Positions 11,439-21,139 of a DNA stretch of 64,000 nt are shown piece after piece; the first letter of the stretch is position 1, and the number at the start of each line of letters is the position of its first letter. This stretch comes from Pseudomonas pseudonitroreducens. Its GTDB lineage: Bacteria > Pseudomonadota > Gammaproteobacteria > Pseudomonadales > Pseudomonadaceae. The DNA lies in NCBI RefSeq assembly GCF_021603645.1, contig NZ_BQHJ01000001.1:372001-436000 (forward strand). The letters are read 5' to 3'. The position numbers and the translations under genes are program-made. The notes below the pieces were generated by a model that searched no databases, was not told the origin of the DNA, and worked only from the letters and a program-made list of their open reading frames with translations.

Positions 11439-12200
11439 ATGGCGGACATCCTTGGCAACGGCCGCGTCGTCCTGGTAACCGGGGCGGCGCACGGCATTGG
11501 TCTGGGCATCAGCGCCTGGCTGGTCGCCGAGGGCTGGCAGGTGGTGCTGGCGGACATCGACCGCGAGCGTGGCCCGAAGGTGGCTGCGGCGCTGGGCGAG
11601 CGTGCCAGCTTCATCGCGCTGGATGTAGCCAATGAGGGGCAGGTTGCCGCGGCCGTTGCCGAGCTGATCGGTCAGTTCGGCCGCCTGGACGCGTTGGTGA
11701 GCAATGCGGCCATCGCCAGGCCGCACAACACCGCCCTGGAGAGCCTCGGGCTGAACGAGTGGAACCGCACCCTGGCGGTGAACCTCACCGGGCCGATGTT
11801 GCTGGCCAAGCACTGTGCGCCGTACCTGCGTGCGCACAGCGGTGCAATCGTCAACATTGCTTCGACCCGTGCGCACCAGTCCGAGCCGAACTCCGAAGCT
11901 TACGCAGCGAGCAAGGGCGGCTTGCTGTCGCTGACCCATGCCCTGGCCGGCAGCCTGGGGCCGGATATCCGCGTCAACGCGATTTCTCCCGGCTGGATTG
12001 ATGCCCGTGACCTGCGCGAGCGCGAGGCCGAGCCGCTGACCGAGCTGGATCATGACCAGCACCTGGTCGGTCGCGTTGGTACGGTGGAGGACGTCGCAGC
12101 AGCGGTATCCTGGCTGATCGGCGACGGCGCCGGCTTCGTCACCGGCCAGGAGCTGGTGATCGATGGCGGCATGACGCGCAAGATGATCTACCTCGACTGA
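11439..12200 (+). CDS. Short-chain dehydrogenase/reductase (SDR)
   Basis: 253 aa from ATG 11439; an in-frame GTG at 11433 overlaps the metZ stop and is an alternative start. A classical SDR: cofactor loop [16 protein letters not shown] at the NNAG position, catalytic serine in IASTRAHQ and YxxxK in EAYAASKGG, then SPGWID. The acidic residue in the second strand end ([11 protein letters not shown]) favours NAD(H). The substrate cannot be told from sequence. A strong hairpin follows the gene. Confidence 0.9.
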   Translation: MADILGNGRVVLVTGAAHGIGLGISAWLVAEGWQVVLADIDRERGPKVAAALGERASFIALDVANEGQVAAAVAELIGQFGRLDALVSNAAIARPHNTALESLGLNEWNRTLAVNLTGPMLLAKHCAPYLRAHSGAIVNIASTRAHQSEPNSEAYAASKGGLLSLTHALAGSLGPDIRVNAISPGWIDARDLREREAEPLTELDHDQHLVGRVGTVEDVAAAVSWLIGDGAGFVTGQELVIDGGMTRKMIYLD

Positions 12201-12220
12201 GAGTCGAGCGTGGAAGAGGA

Positions 12221-12250
12221 GGGCGGCCCGCGGGTCGCCCTTTTTCTTTT
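12221..12250 (+). terminator. Rho-independent terminator after the SDR gene
   Basis: GGGCGGCCC, loop GCG, GGGTCGCCC (12221-12240, one internal mismatch) is followed by TTTTTCTTTT. It closes the purF-metZ-SDR transcript ahead of the tRNA promoter. Confidence 0.85.
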
Positions 12251-12355
12251 GTGGCTCTCCGACTCCGGGGGTGGGCTGTTCGCGAGCTGCACCGAGGTCG
12301 CTGACCGCACACCGAACTTTTTTTGCGGGAAATGAAAAAAATTTCAATCAGGGCA

Positions 12356-12383
12356 TTGACTTAGGATTCGCCGGCTGTAGAAT
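12356..12383 (+). promoter_or_regulatory. Sigma70 promoter of the tRNA operon
   Basis: TTGACT (12356-12361) and TAGAAT (12378-12383) are spaced by 16 nt. An A/T-rich run just upstream (about 12334-12347) resembles an UP element, and a GC-rich stretch GCGCCCC follows the -10, the discriminator type found in stringently controlled stable-RNA promoters. The first tRNA begins 20 nt after the -10. Motifs are seen; stringent control is inferred from the class. Confidence 0.85.
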
Positions 12384-12403
12384 GCGCCCCACTTCGAGAC
12401 GAA

Positions 12404-12479
12404 GGGTGATTAGCTCAGCCGGGAGAGCATCTGCCTTACAAGCAGAGGGTCGGCGGTTCGATCCCGTCATCACCCACCA
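12404..12479 (+). tRNA. tRNA-Val (anticodon TAC)
   Basis: 76 nt with encoded CCA. Acceptor stem GGGTGAT pairs with ATCACCC; D arm TAGCTCAGCCGGGAGAGC; anticodon loop CTTACAA flanked by TCTGC/GCAGA; T arm GGCGGTTCGATCCCGTC. It is first in a three-tRNA cluster. Confidence 0.97.
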
Positions 12480-12494
12480 CTCTCGCAGTTACGC

Positions 12495-12571
12495 GCAGCG
12501 GTAGTTCAGTCGGTTAGAATACCGGCCTGTCACGCCGGGGGTCGCGGGTTCGAGTCCCGTCCGCTGCGCCA
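12495..12571 (+). tRNA. tRNA-Asp (anticodon GTC), copy 1
   Basis: 77 nt with encoded CCA. Acceptor stem GCAGCGG pairs with CCGCTGC; anticodon loop CTGTCAC gives GTC; T arm CGCGGGTTCGAGTCCCG. It begins 15 nt after the tRNA-Val. Confidence 0.97.
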
Positions 12572-12667
12572 TTTCCCCCTCCTTGGTTCCTACCCCGAAC
12601 CAGCTTGTCGAGTGATTCACTCCAGGCGCAAGGAGGTTGCTGTACCGGACGAAAGTCCAACCGACAC

Positions 12668-12744
12668 GCAGCGGTAGTTCAGTCGGTTAGAATACCGGCC
12701 TGTCACGCCGGGGGTCGCGGGTTCGAGTCCCGTCCGCTGCGCCA
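12668..12744 (+). tRNA. tRNA-Asp (anticodon GTC), copy 2
   Basis: Identical over 77 nt to the copy at 12495-12571; only a couple of flanking bases on each side are shared, so it is a clean gene duplicate within one transcript. A 96-nt spacer separates the copies. Confidence 0.97.
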
Positions 12745-12750
12745 TATTCG

Positions 12751-12786
12751 AAAGCCCTCAGGTAGCGATACCTGGGGGCTTTTTCG
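12751..12786 (+). terminator. Rho-independent terminator of the tRNA cluster
   Basis: AAAGCCCTCAGGTA (12751-12764), loop GCGA, TACCTGGGGGCTTTTT: a 13-bp stem with one mismatch followed by a T-run. It ends the tRNA transcript. Confidence 0.92.
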
Positions 12787-12819
12787 TTTCCGTCCGAAAA
12801 TTCCTGGTGCTGTTCTGTA

Positions 12820-12862
12820 AGACGCTGTCACAGGTCGTTCACTTTCAGCGTCTAGCTTTTTT
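12820..12862 (+). terminator. Second hairpin with T-run upstream of the 28-codon gene
   Basis: AGACGCTG (12820-12827) and CAGCGTCT (12846-12853) are perfect 8-bp arms separated by 18 nt, then AGCTTTTTT. It may be a backup terminator, or the 3' end of a small RNA starting after 12786. No promoter for such an RNA is clear. Confidence 0.4.
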
Positions 12863-12908
12863 CCCATGGTCTTTGCTAAAACCGGATCGAACGGTCAGGA
12901 GAAAGCCA

Positions 12909-12995
12909 ATGGACGACTATCAGGAAGAGCTGCTCGAACTGCACGCCGTGGAACAGGATCTGCCGGAGCCGGCCGACGACGCCACGGAGATGTGA
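12909..12995 (+). CDS. 28-aa acidic small protein, function unknown
   Basis: ATG 12909 is preceded by AGGAGA at 8 nt, a near-perfect ribosome-binding site, and the frame encodes MDDYQEELLELHAVEQDL and ten more residues, rich in Glu/Asp. The frame is open upstream to 12807 but that part lacks coding character, so I take the short form. The gene ends one base before the end of the convergent AraC gene. I do not recognise the product; the strong ribosome-binding site is the main evidence that it is translated. Confidence 0.6.
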   Translation: MDDYQEELLELHAVEQDLPEPADDATEM

Positions 12996-14033
12996 TCAGG
13001 CGCTGTGGCGCTGGGCGCGGCGGAATTCCCCGGGCGTCTGCCCGCTCCAGCGCTTGAAGGCGCGCTGGAACGCCTCAGCGGAGGCGAAACCGAGCAGATA
13101 GGCGATCTCGCCGAAGGCCAGGTCGGTGTCGCGGATGTAGATCATCGCCAGGTCGCGGCGGGTGTCGTTGAGGATGCTGCGGAACTGCGTGCCTTCCTCC
13201 GCCAGCTTGCGGCGCAGTGTCCAGGTTGGCAGCTTGAGGCGGGCGGCGACTTCCTCCAGGTCCGGCTCGCGGCCGTTGAGCATCGGGCCCAGCAACTGGG
13301 CGACACGCTCGCGCAGGCTGCGTGTGCGGGTCAGTTGCTCCAGTTCCTTCTCGCAGATATCCAGCAATTGCCGCCAGGTGCTCGGACAGTGGTCCGGATT
13401 GCCGCGCGCCAGGGCCGACTGGTCCAGGCGCAACTGGTTGTGCTCGGCACCGAATTCCACCGGGCAGCCGAGCATCTCCTCGAAGCGTGATGCCCAGGCC
13501 GGCGCCGGGTATTCGATCTCGATCTTCTCCGGGCGCAGCGGCTGTGCGCCGATGCTGCCGAGCATGCTGACCCAGCCAGCCAGCACAGAGTCCACGACAA
13601 AGCGGTTGTAGGCGTTGTACGGGCTGATGGAGTAGAAGCGCAGCCAGGCGCCACTGGCGTCCTCGATGAAGCTGCTCTGCCCGCGGTAGTTCTGTGCGTA
13701 CAGCGGCTCGAAGCGGATCAGTGCACGAGCGGCGGCGCGCAGGTTCGGTGCCTGCGCGGCGGTCACGCCGGCCAGGCCACTCTGGCTCGGTCGGCTCAAC
13801 TGGCCCATGCGCAGTCCCAGGGCGGGGTCGCCGCTCTGCTGGATGGCCGCATGGCCCAGGCGCATGTAGCGAGGAATGGAGAGACGCGCGCCGGGTTCGC
13901 CCAGGCGTGCGGCGTCCAGCCCGTATTGTTGAAGCAGGGGGTGCGCGGCGACGCCGCTTTCTTCCAGCGCATCGGCGAGGCTGTGGACAAAACCCACTGA
14001 CAGGTCGCCGAGGCGCATGGTTGGGCGGTTCAT
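12996..14033 (-). CDS. AraC family transcriptional regulator (OruR/arabinose-binding-type N-terminus)
   Basis: 345 aa starting at ATG 14033-14031, which overlaps the stop of the upstream nitrilase-like gene (ATGA); the longer open frame upstream is a shadow. The N-terminal 190 residues match the AraC-type arabinose-binding-like ligand domain (HPLLQQYGLDAARLGEPGAR is typical); the C-terminus holds two helix-turn-helix motifs, with LAFGEIAYLLGFASAEAFQR and FKRWSGQTPGEFRR as the signature. Coupling to the amidohydrolase suggests that it responds to that enzyme's substrate or product. The ligand is unknown. Confidence 0.9.
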   Translation of the reverse strand: MNRPTMRLGDLSVGFVHSLADALEESGVAAHPLLQQYGLDAARLGEPGARLSIPRYMRLGHAAIQQSGDPALGLRMGQLSRPSQSGLAGVTAAQAPNLRAAARALIRFEPLYAQNYRGQSSFIEDASGAWLRFYSISPYNAYNRFVVDSVLAGWVSMLGSIGAQPLRPEKIEIEYPAPAWASRFEEMLGCPVEFGAEHNQLRLDQSALARGNPDHCPSTWRQLLDICEKELEQLTRTRSLRERVAQLLGPMLNGREPDLEEVAARLKLPTWTLRRKLAEEGTQFRSILNDTRRDLAMIYIRDTDLAFGEIAYLLGFASAEAFQRAFKRWSGQTPGEFRRAQRHSA

Positions 14034-15148
14034 AGCCAGAGGTTGATCAGGCGCGCGCCGGGGCCTTCGGGCGCCAGGGTGTGGCTGCCGCCGCTGACCA
14101 CCAGGCTGCGGCCGTCGCTGCCCAGGTCCCATAGGTGGCCACGCATGAATACGGTGATGCCGGCATGGGCGCCGCTTTCACCCAGGCGGCCGGCCAGGGC
14201 CAGGCGCTCCCAGGCTTCGCCTTCGGTGAGTTCGCCCGGCTTGATGCGCACGTCGTCCGGCGTCGCGCCGCCGTTATAGCCTTTCCACGGCTTGTTCCAG
14301 TTGCCGTTGCCGGTAAGGAAGGCCGGGACTGCGATGATGTCGGGCTTGTTCGCGGCCAGAGCCTGGTAGCTCACCGGGTACCAGCTGTCGGCGCAGACCA
14401 GCACGCCCAGGCGTCCGGCCGGGGTCTGCAGGACCTGCAGGTCATCCGGGTCGCCGCCACGGGTGAAGCCTTTCTCGTCGTCGATGGGGAACAGCTTGCG
14501 CTGCGGCTTGCCCAGCGGCAGGCCGTCGCTGCCAAAGACCTGAGTAACGTTGTAGAGGCGACCGTTGCCTGTGCGGATCTGCCCTTCGACGATGCGCGGG
14601 TTGGGCAGCACGATGGAGCCGGCGACGATGGTCACGCCGAATTCCCTGGCCAGCCCGCCGAACAGCGTCTGGTAGTCGTGGGCCATGTCCACTGCCTTCA
14701 TGCGGAACAGGGCGTCGGCCATGCGGTCCTCGCCCTTGGCGCCGAGCCAGCCGCGTGCCAGTTTCAGCGGGTTGCTGGCGGCCATCCATTCCATGGCCTC
14801 GGCGATGTGCTCGGTCTGGTAGACCTCGGGCTTCTCGCCCGCGGCCACCAGCCAGGTGCCGATGTGCTCGGGGAAGACCACCACGGTGCGCGGGTTGATC
14901 AGCCCTTCGTCGCGGGCCTTGGCCAGGTAGGCGCGGAATTTCAGGCGCAGGCGCTCGACGCTCTGGTAGTCCTGGGTATAGAGCTCGGGCTGCACGCCCA
15001 GCAGGTTGCCGCGCTCGGACGGTTGGCCCTGGTTGAGCGAGACCTGGCTGCGCAGGTCGGACAGGTAGTGGCCCACCGGGCGACGCTCGGCCCAGCCGGC
15101 ATAGCCGGCGAAGAGGATCACCAGGACGAGGAAGATCAGCTTGCGCAT
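14030..15148 (-). CDS. Membrane-anchored or secreted nitrilase-superfamily (carbon-nitrogen hydrolase) protein
   Basis: 372 aa from ATG 15148, beginning MRKLIFLVLVILFAGYAGWA, a signal peptide or anchor; the upstream in-frame extension lacks support. The nitrilase catalytic triad is visible: Glu in VVVFPEH, Lys in PQRKLFP and Cys in VLVCADSWYP. The family hydrolyses or condenses C-N bonds (amidases, nitrilases, N-acyltransferases); the substrate is not evident, and an extracytoplasmic location is unusual for simple amidases. Its stop overlaps the start of the AraC gene, so the two are translationally coupled. It diverges from fadH across 216 nt. Confidence 0.85.
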   Translation of the reverse strand: MRKLIFLVLVILFAGYAGWAERRPVGHYLSDLRSQVSLNQGQPSERGNLLGVQPELYTQDYQSVERLRLKFRAYLAKARDEGLINPRTVVVFPEHIGTWLVAAGEKPEVYQTEHIAEAMEWMAASNPLKLARGWLGAKGEDRMADALFRMKAVDMAHDYQTLFGGLAREFGVTIVAGSIVLPNPRIVEGQIRTGNGRLYNVTQVFGSDGLPLGKPQRKLFPIDDEKGFTRGGDPDDLQVLQTPAGRLGVLVCADSWYPVSYQALAANKPDIIAVPAFLTGNGNWNKPWKGYNGGATPDDVRIKPGELTEGEAWERLALAGRLGESGAHAGITVFMRGHLWDLGSDGRSLVVSGGSHTLAPEGPGARLINLWL

Positions 15149-15331
15149 AAAGGACAGGTACTCATGGGATGCACCACAGGGTAGGGGTTGGGCCGGGTGT
15201 TGCCAAGACGGCGTGTCATCTTTGGTCAGTAACTTGTCATTTTCGATCATTGAGCGGCGAGGGTGCGCTCCTTAGAGTCTGCCCCATACCGACCGCTCCC
15301 CATGCCTTGCCGTTCCACGGCCGCCGGCTGA

Positions 15332-17398
<2,067 letters not shown>

Positions 17399-17439
17399 TT
17401 CTGCTGAACGCTCAGTCGGCTGAGACTTGAGTCGCAAAA

Positions 17440-17471
17440 CCGGGCCCGGAAAAGTTCCCTTCCGGGCCCGG
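17440..17471. repeat. Perfect 12-bp inverted repeat after fadH
   Basis: CCGGGCCCGGAA (17440-17451) and TTCCGGGCCCGG (17460-17471) pair fully with an 8-nt loop. No T-run follows on either strand, so this may be a factor-assisted terminator or an mRNA 3' stabiliser for fadH. The rest of the 287-nt gap shows nothing definite. Confidence 0.6.
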
Positions 17472-17685
17472 ATATCGCCCCGAAAATCCAACCGCGTCAC
17501 AGAATTATCCAGCCAGTTAACCGCCCGGCCTGACCGCCGGGTCGGGTGCCAACCCAGTCACATTGCCTGCGACATTAATTCCCCTAGACTTGCTCGGATG
17601 TCGGGATTTTCCCGCTGTCTGGGTGCTGCATTTCTGACAGACCCTTTTTTCAGACTTCCTCCCGCACCAGCCCAGAGGTCAATCG

Positions 17686-19146
17686 ATGAGCATGCAGAAG
17701 AAGCCTCAAATGGTGGAAGCCGTGGTCTTCTTCAATGACCGTGGCGTCTGCAGGGAAATGCTCTACCCCGAATTCGAGGCGCTGCTCGACAACGTCGTGC
17801 AGATGTCGGAATACGCCGATCAGCAGATGCAGCTTGCCTATGTGCTGATCAACCCGCGCCTGCTGGTCAAGGCCGTGGTGTTCTTCTATCTCGACTTCGA
17901 CGAGAAGGGCGAAGCCGACCGCGGCTGGAACCTGCCGCTGCGCAATCTCGCCGACCGCGCCGGACGCGGCCCCGACATGGGCGCAGGCCCCATTCGCCTG
18001 GCCTGCCGCAGCCAGTGCCCGGTGTCCTGGCACCAGATGCACCTGTGGGACCCGAGCCTGGATGCCGCTCAGAACCATCTGGTGCAACTGCGCGAGGCGG
18101 TCAAGCGCAACAACCTCGGCGTGCTGGTGGAGGAAGAGCCTGCCGCCGTGGAGCTGGCGCGCCTGCAGATGGCCGACGAGCATCAGTGGTACGCACCGAC
18201 CGAGGAATCTCGCGAGGAGGCCGAGAAGCTGGCCCGCGCGATGCTCGAGGAACACCAGCAGAAGACCGCCGAACTGCTCGGCCAGCATGAGGCTCGCCTG
18301 TCGCAGATCAGCCAGCAGCATGAGCAGGAGCTCAGCCGCCTGAAGCTCGGCGCGCAGGAGCAGGTCAAGGTACTGCAGGCCGAACTGGCTGCCGTGCGTG
18401 AAGGCCTCAAGCGTGAGGAAGAAATCAACGCCGGCTTGCGCCGTGAACTGGACGGCCAGGCCAATGGCTTCCAGCGTGGTCGTGAGGAATTGACGGCGCA
18501 GTTGCGGCATATCGAACAGAGCGGCCGCGACGAGCTGGAACAGCTGCGTCAGCAGATCGAGGAAGAGTCACGCACTCGCATGGCCAGTCTGGAGGCTCGC
18601 TACAAGGAGCAGATTTCCGTCCGCGACGTCGAGCTGGGCTACCGCAATGAGCTGGACCAGCAGTTGCAGCAGGAGAACCAGCAACTGCGCCAGGAGGCCG
18701 AGCAACTGCGCGAGGAAACCGCCCAGCTGCGCCAGATAGCCGCACAACTGCAGCAGGGCGCCGAAGGCCTGCGCCTGGAGCTCGACGCCCTGTCGGCCAA
18801 GGCGGCGGATGGCTCGGTGCTGGAGCGCTTGGCGGGCATGGGGGTGATCTTCGTGGTGTACCATCCCGGCGCCGGTCATTTGACCCTGTCGCTGCAGGAT
18901 GTCGCCCGTTACCAGGAAAATCCCATGGCTTACGCCGCCGCCAAGTGCTTCGTCGCCGAAGACCAGTACCGCAGCTGGCTCGCCCATTACCAGCAACCCG
19001 CCTGTGAAGGACGGCTGTCCAACGGCGAGCGTTGCGCCATGCCCATCGATCGCGTGGAAACTCCCGGCCGCTTCGTCGAAGGCGACAGCAATTGCTGCTC
19101 CCGACACAAGACTGCCGGCCGGCTGCGCAGCGTCACCAGCGGCTGA
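17686..19146 (+). CDS. Large coiled-coil protein of unknown function
   Basis: 486 aa from ATG 17686. The N-terminal about 150 residues form a globular domain with no motif I know. A long Glu/Gln/Arg-rich coiled coil follows (about 185-395, with ELLGQHEARLSQISQQHEQE as an example). The C-terminal domain (about 395-486) is globular and contains five cysteines, with CEGRLSNGERCAMPID and NCCSRH, which could bind a metal. No signal peptide or membrane helix. It stands between fadH and a PLP enzyme gene and may share a transcript with the latter (10-nt gap). Function is not inferred. Confidence 0.85.
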   Translation: MSMQKKPQMVEAVVFFNDRGVCREMLYPEFEALLDNVVQMSEYADQQMQLAYVLINPRLLVKAVVFFYLDFDEKGEADRGWNLPLRNLADRAGRGPDMGAGPIRLACRSQCPVSWHQMHLWDPSLDAAQNHLVQLREAVKRNNLGVLVEEEPAAVELARLQMADEHQWYAPTEESREEAEKLARAMLEEHQQKTAELLGQHEARLSQISQQHEQELSRLKLGAQEQVKVLQAELAAVREGLKREEEINAGLRRELDGQANGFQRGREELTAQLRHIEQSGRDELEQLRQQIEEESRTRMASLEARYKEQISVRDVELGYRNELDQQLQQENQQLRQEAEQLREETAQLRQIAAQLQQGAEGLRLELDALSAKAADGSVLERLAGMGVIFVVYHPGAGHLTLSLQDVARYQENPMAYAAAKCFVAEDQYRSWLAHYQQPACEGRLSNGERCAMPIDRVETPGRFVEGDSNCCSRHKTAGRLRSVTSG

Positions 19147-19156
19147 ACGGGGCGCC

Positions 19157-20101
19157 TTGCGGTTCCCCGGCTGGCGCCCTGATGCCCCCCTGCAACGCAT
19201 CCATCTGGATTGGCTCGACCGCGCTGGCGTCGAGCTGGCGTTGTTGCGCCTGGACCTTGTCGATGAGCTGGTCTCCGGCAACAAATGGTTCAAGCTCGCG
19301 CCTTACCTCCAGCAGGCGGCCGATCTCGGCCTGAGTGGCGTGATGACCCTGGGTGGCGCCCATTCCAACCACCTGCATGCGGTGGCAGCGGCTGGCGCGC
19401 GCTTTGGCTTCGAGACCGTCGGGTTGCTACGCGGTGACGAGCAGGACAACCCGACGGTGGCCGATCTGCGCCAGCTTGGCATGGAGCTCCACTGGCTCGG
19501 CTACGGCGGCTATCGCCGGCGTCACGACGCTGGTTTCTGGACACCCTGGCGCGAGCGCTACCCACATTTGCTGGCGGTGGCCGAGGGCGGTGGCGGCCTC
19601 GCCGGTGCGCAAGGCTGTGCGCCCCTGGTCGCGCAGGTTCGCCAGCAGCTCGATGCTCTCGGCTGGGACGACTATCAGCAGCTCTGGGTGGCCTGCGGCA
19701 CCGGCACGACCCTGGCCGGCCTGGTGCTCGGCGAGCAGGGCAAGCATTGCGTGGTCGGTGCCCTGGCGGTGCCGCCGGGGCATGGCGTCGAAACGCAGGT
19801 GCCTGAGCTGTTGAGGGCAGGCGGTGTGCCCGATGCCGGCTACCGTCTGGTCGACGCCAGTCGTGGTGGTTTTGCGCGGATCGACCCGACGCTGGCGCGC
19901 TTCATTCTGGCGACCGAGGCCGAGTGCGGCGTACCGCTGGAACCGCTGTACACCGGCAAGCTGTTGCTGGCGTTGCGCGATGAGGTCGCAGAAGGGCGCA
20001 TCGAGCGCGGCGCTCGCATCGTCGCGATCCACAGTGGCGGTCTGCAGGGGCGGCGAGCGCTGGAGGAGGAATTGATAGCGCTGGCTGCTCAGCGCGAATA
20101 G
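19157..20101 (+). CDS. PLP-dependent ACC deaminase/D-cysteine desulfhydrase family protein
   Basis: 314 aa from a likely TTG start at 19157 (LRFPGWRPDAPLQRIHLDWL); no in-frame ATG lies near the homologous N-terminus and the open frame to the left is inside the previous gene. A fold type II PLP enzyme: the Schiff-base lysine is in SGNKWFKL, and GGAHSNHLHA binds the substrate carboxylate. Family members deaminate 1-aminocyclopropane-1-carboxylate or desulfhydrate D-cysteine; the residues that separate the two cannot be settled by eye. The 3' end overlaps the convergent DUF1853 gene by 13 nt. Confidence 0.87.
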   Translation: MRFPGWRPDAPLQRIHLDWLDRAGVELALLRLDLVDELVSGNKWFKLAPYLQQAADLGLSGVMTLGGAHSNHLHAVAAAGARFGFETVGLLRGDEQDNPTVADLRQLGMELHWLGYGGYRRRHDAGFWTPWRERYPHLLAVAEGGGGLAGAQGCAPLVAQVRQQLDALGWDDYQQLWVACGTGTTLAGLVLGEQGKHCVVGALAVPPGHGVETQVPELLRAGGVPDAGYRLVDASRGGFARIDPTLARFILATEAECGVPLEPLYTGKLLLALRDEVAEGRIERGARIVAIHSGGLQGRRALEEELIALAAQRE

Positions 20102-21027
20102 CCACTGTGCACCCGCGGCCAGCGGTCGCCCACCAGGAACAGGCGTTCCTGCTCGCGCCAGCGACCGTGCCGTTGCTCCAGGCGTACCAGCATCTGCGGG
20201 AAACCGTCTTCCGGTAGCTCGGCCAGCCAGGTGCTGAAGCGCTCTGTGCTCCAGCATTCATCTTCGGCGGCCGGAGATAGCCAGCCCTTGCGCGACAGCG
20301 CCTGCCAACCCTGCGGGTGCTGTGCGTGGTAGGCCGGCCAGGCACGCCGGTGCAGCCAGCGGCCGCGCTGGTGGTTGTCGCTGGCCCCCGCGGGGGGCGG
20401 GCAGGGCGTCGGCCAGGAGTAGAACAGGTAACCGCCGAGCCACAGGCCGGGTGATGGCGCCGCGTCGCTGTATTCGCGTACCACGGCCAGCCCCTCGGCG
20501 GTGGAGGAGAGCGGCAGCTGATGCTGGTAGAAGTGCTCGATCTTGCGCAGCAGATGGTCCTCGGCGCCCGGCCCGAGCCAGGAGTCGGGGCCGTCGTCGC
20601 TGGGGCCGAGGTAGAGCTTGATCGCCAGTTCCAGGTGATGCAGGCCGTCGTCGTCTTGCAGCAGCAGGTCCAGCTCACCGAGTGTCTGGCCGTTATCGCG
20701 CACCGGCAGGTTGGCGGCCAGCAGGCGCAGGTCTGGTGCGTGTTCCAGGGCATATTGCCAGAGGCGTTCGTAGTAGCGGCCCAGGCGCTGGTGCGGCGCG
20801 GATTCGAGCTGCGCGAGCAATTCGCCGGGCGCTTGCTCCTGGCTGCGCAGCCAGTCCGCCAGCAGCGCGGGCCGCGAATACCAGCGGCTGGCAGCCAGCG
20901 GGTGGCGCAGCGCGGGACTGCCGGGCTGCAGCAGCGGCGGGGAGAGCAGCGTCCAGGCGAGATCGCGGACCTGCGGCTGGCGCAGGTCGATGAGCAGCTC
21001 GTCGAGCAGGGCGGTGAAGTCGGTCAT
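20089..21027 (-). CDS. DUF1853 family protein
   Basis: 312 aa from ATG 21027. It resembles the DUF1853 family of proteobacterial proteins. The central stretch GELDLLLQDDDGLHHLELAI, followed by K, has the D-x(n)-ExxxK arrangement that recalls PD-(D/E)xK nuclease cores, though the spacing is not fully canonical; nuclease activity is a guess. Tryptophan-rich N-terminus, no membrane segments. It is divergent from nadK over a 112-nt gap. Confidence 0.75.
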   Translation of the reverse strand: MTDFTALLDELLIDLRQPQVRDLAWTLLSPPLLQPGSPALRHPLAASRWYSRPALLADWLRSQEQAPGELLAQLESAPHQRLGRYYERLWQYALEHAPDLRLLAANLPVRDNGQTLGELDLLLQDDDGLHHLELAIKLYLGPSDDGPDSWLGPGAEDHLLRKIEHFYQHQLPLSSTAEGLAVVREYSDAAPSPGLWLGGYLFYSWPTPCPPPAGASDNHQRGRWLHRRAWPAYHAQHPQGWQALSRKGWLSPAAEDECWSTERFSTWLAELPEDGFPQMLVRLEQRHGRWREQERLFLVGDRWPRVHSGYSR

Positions 21028-21139
21028 GCCTGAAGCCTAGCCGGTATGCCGGCGCAGCGGCCACGCTGGCGTTTGCCGCTGCTTCCGCGTTTCGCCCATA
21101 ATTCCGCCATTCGAGTAGCGCAACGCCGTCCGGAGTCCC

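Noticed and set aside
12995-14033. Integrated element at the tRNA cluster
   Set aside because: No integrase gene and no partial tRNA copy as an attachment site; the second tRNA-Asp is a full gene, not an att remnant.
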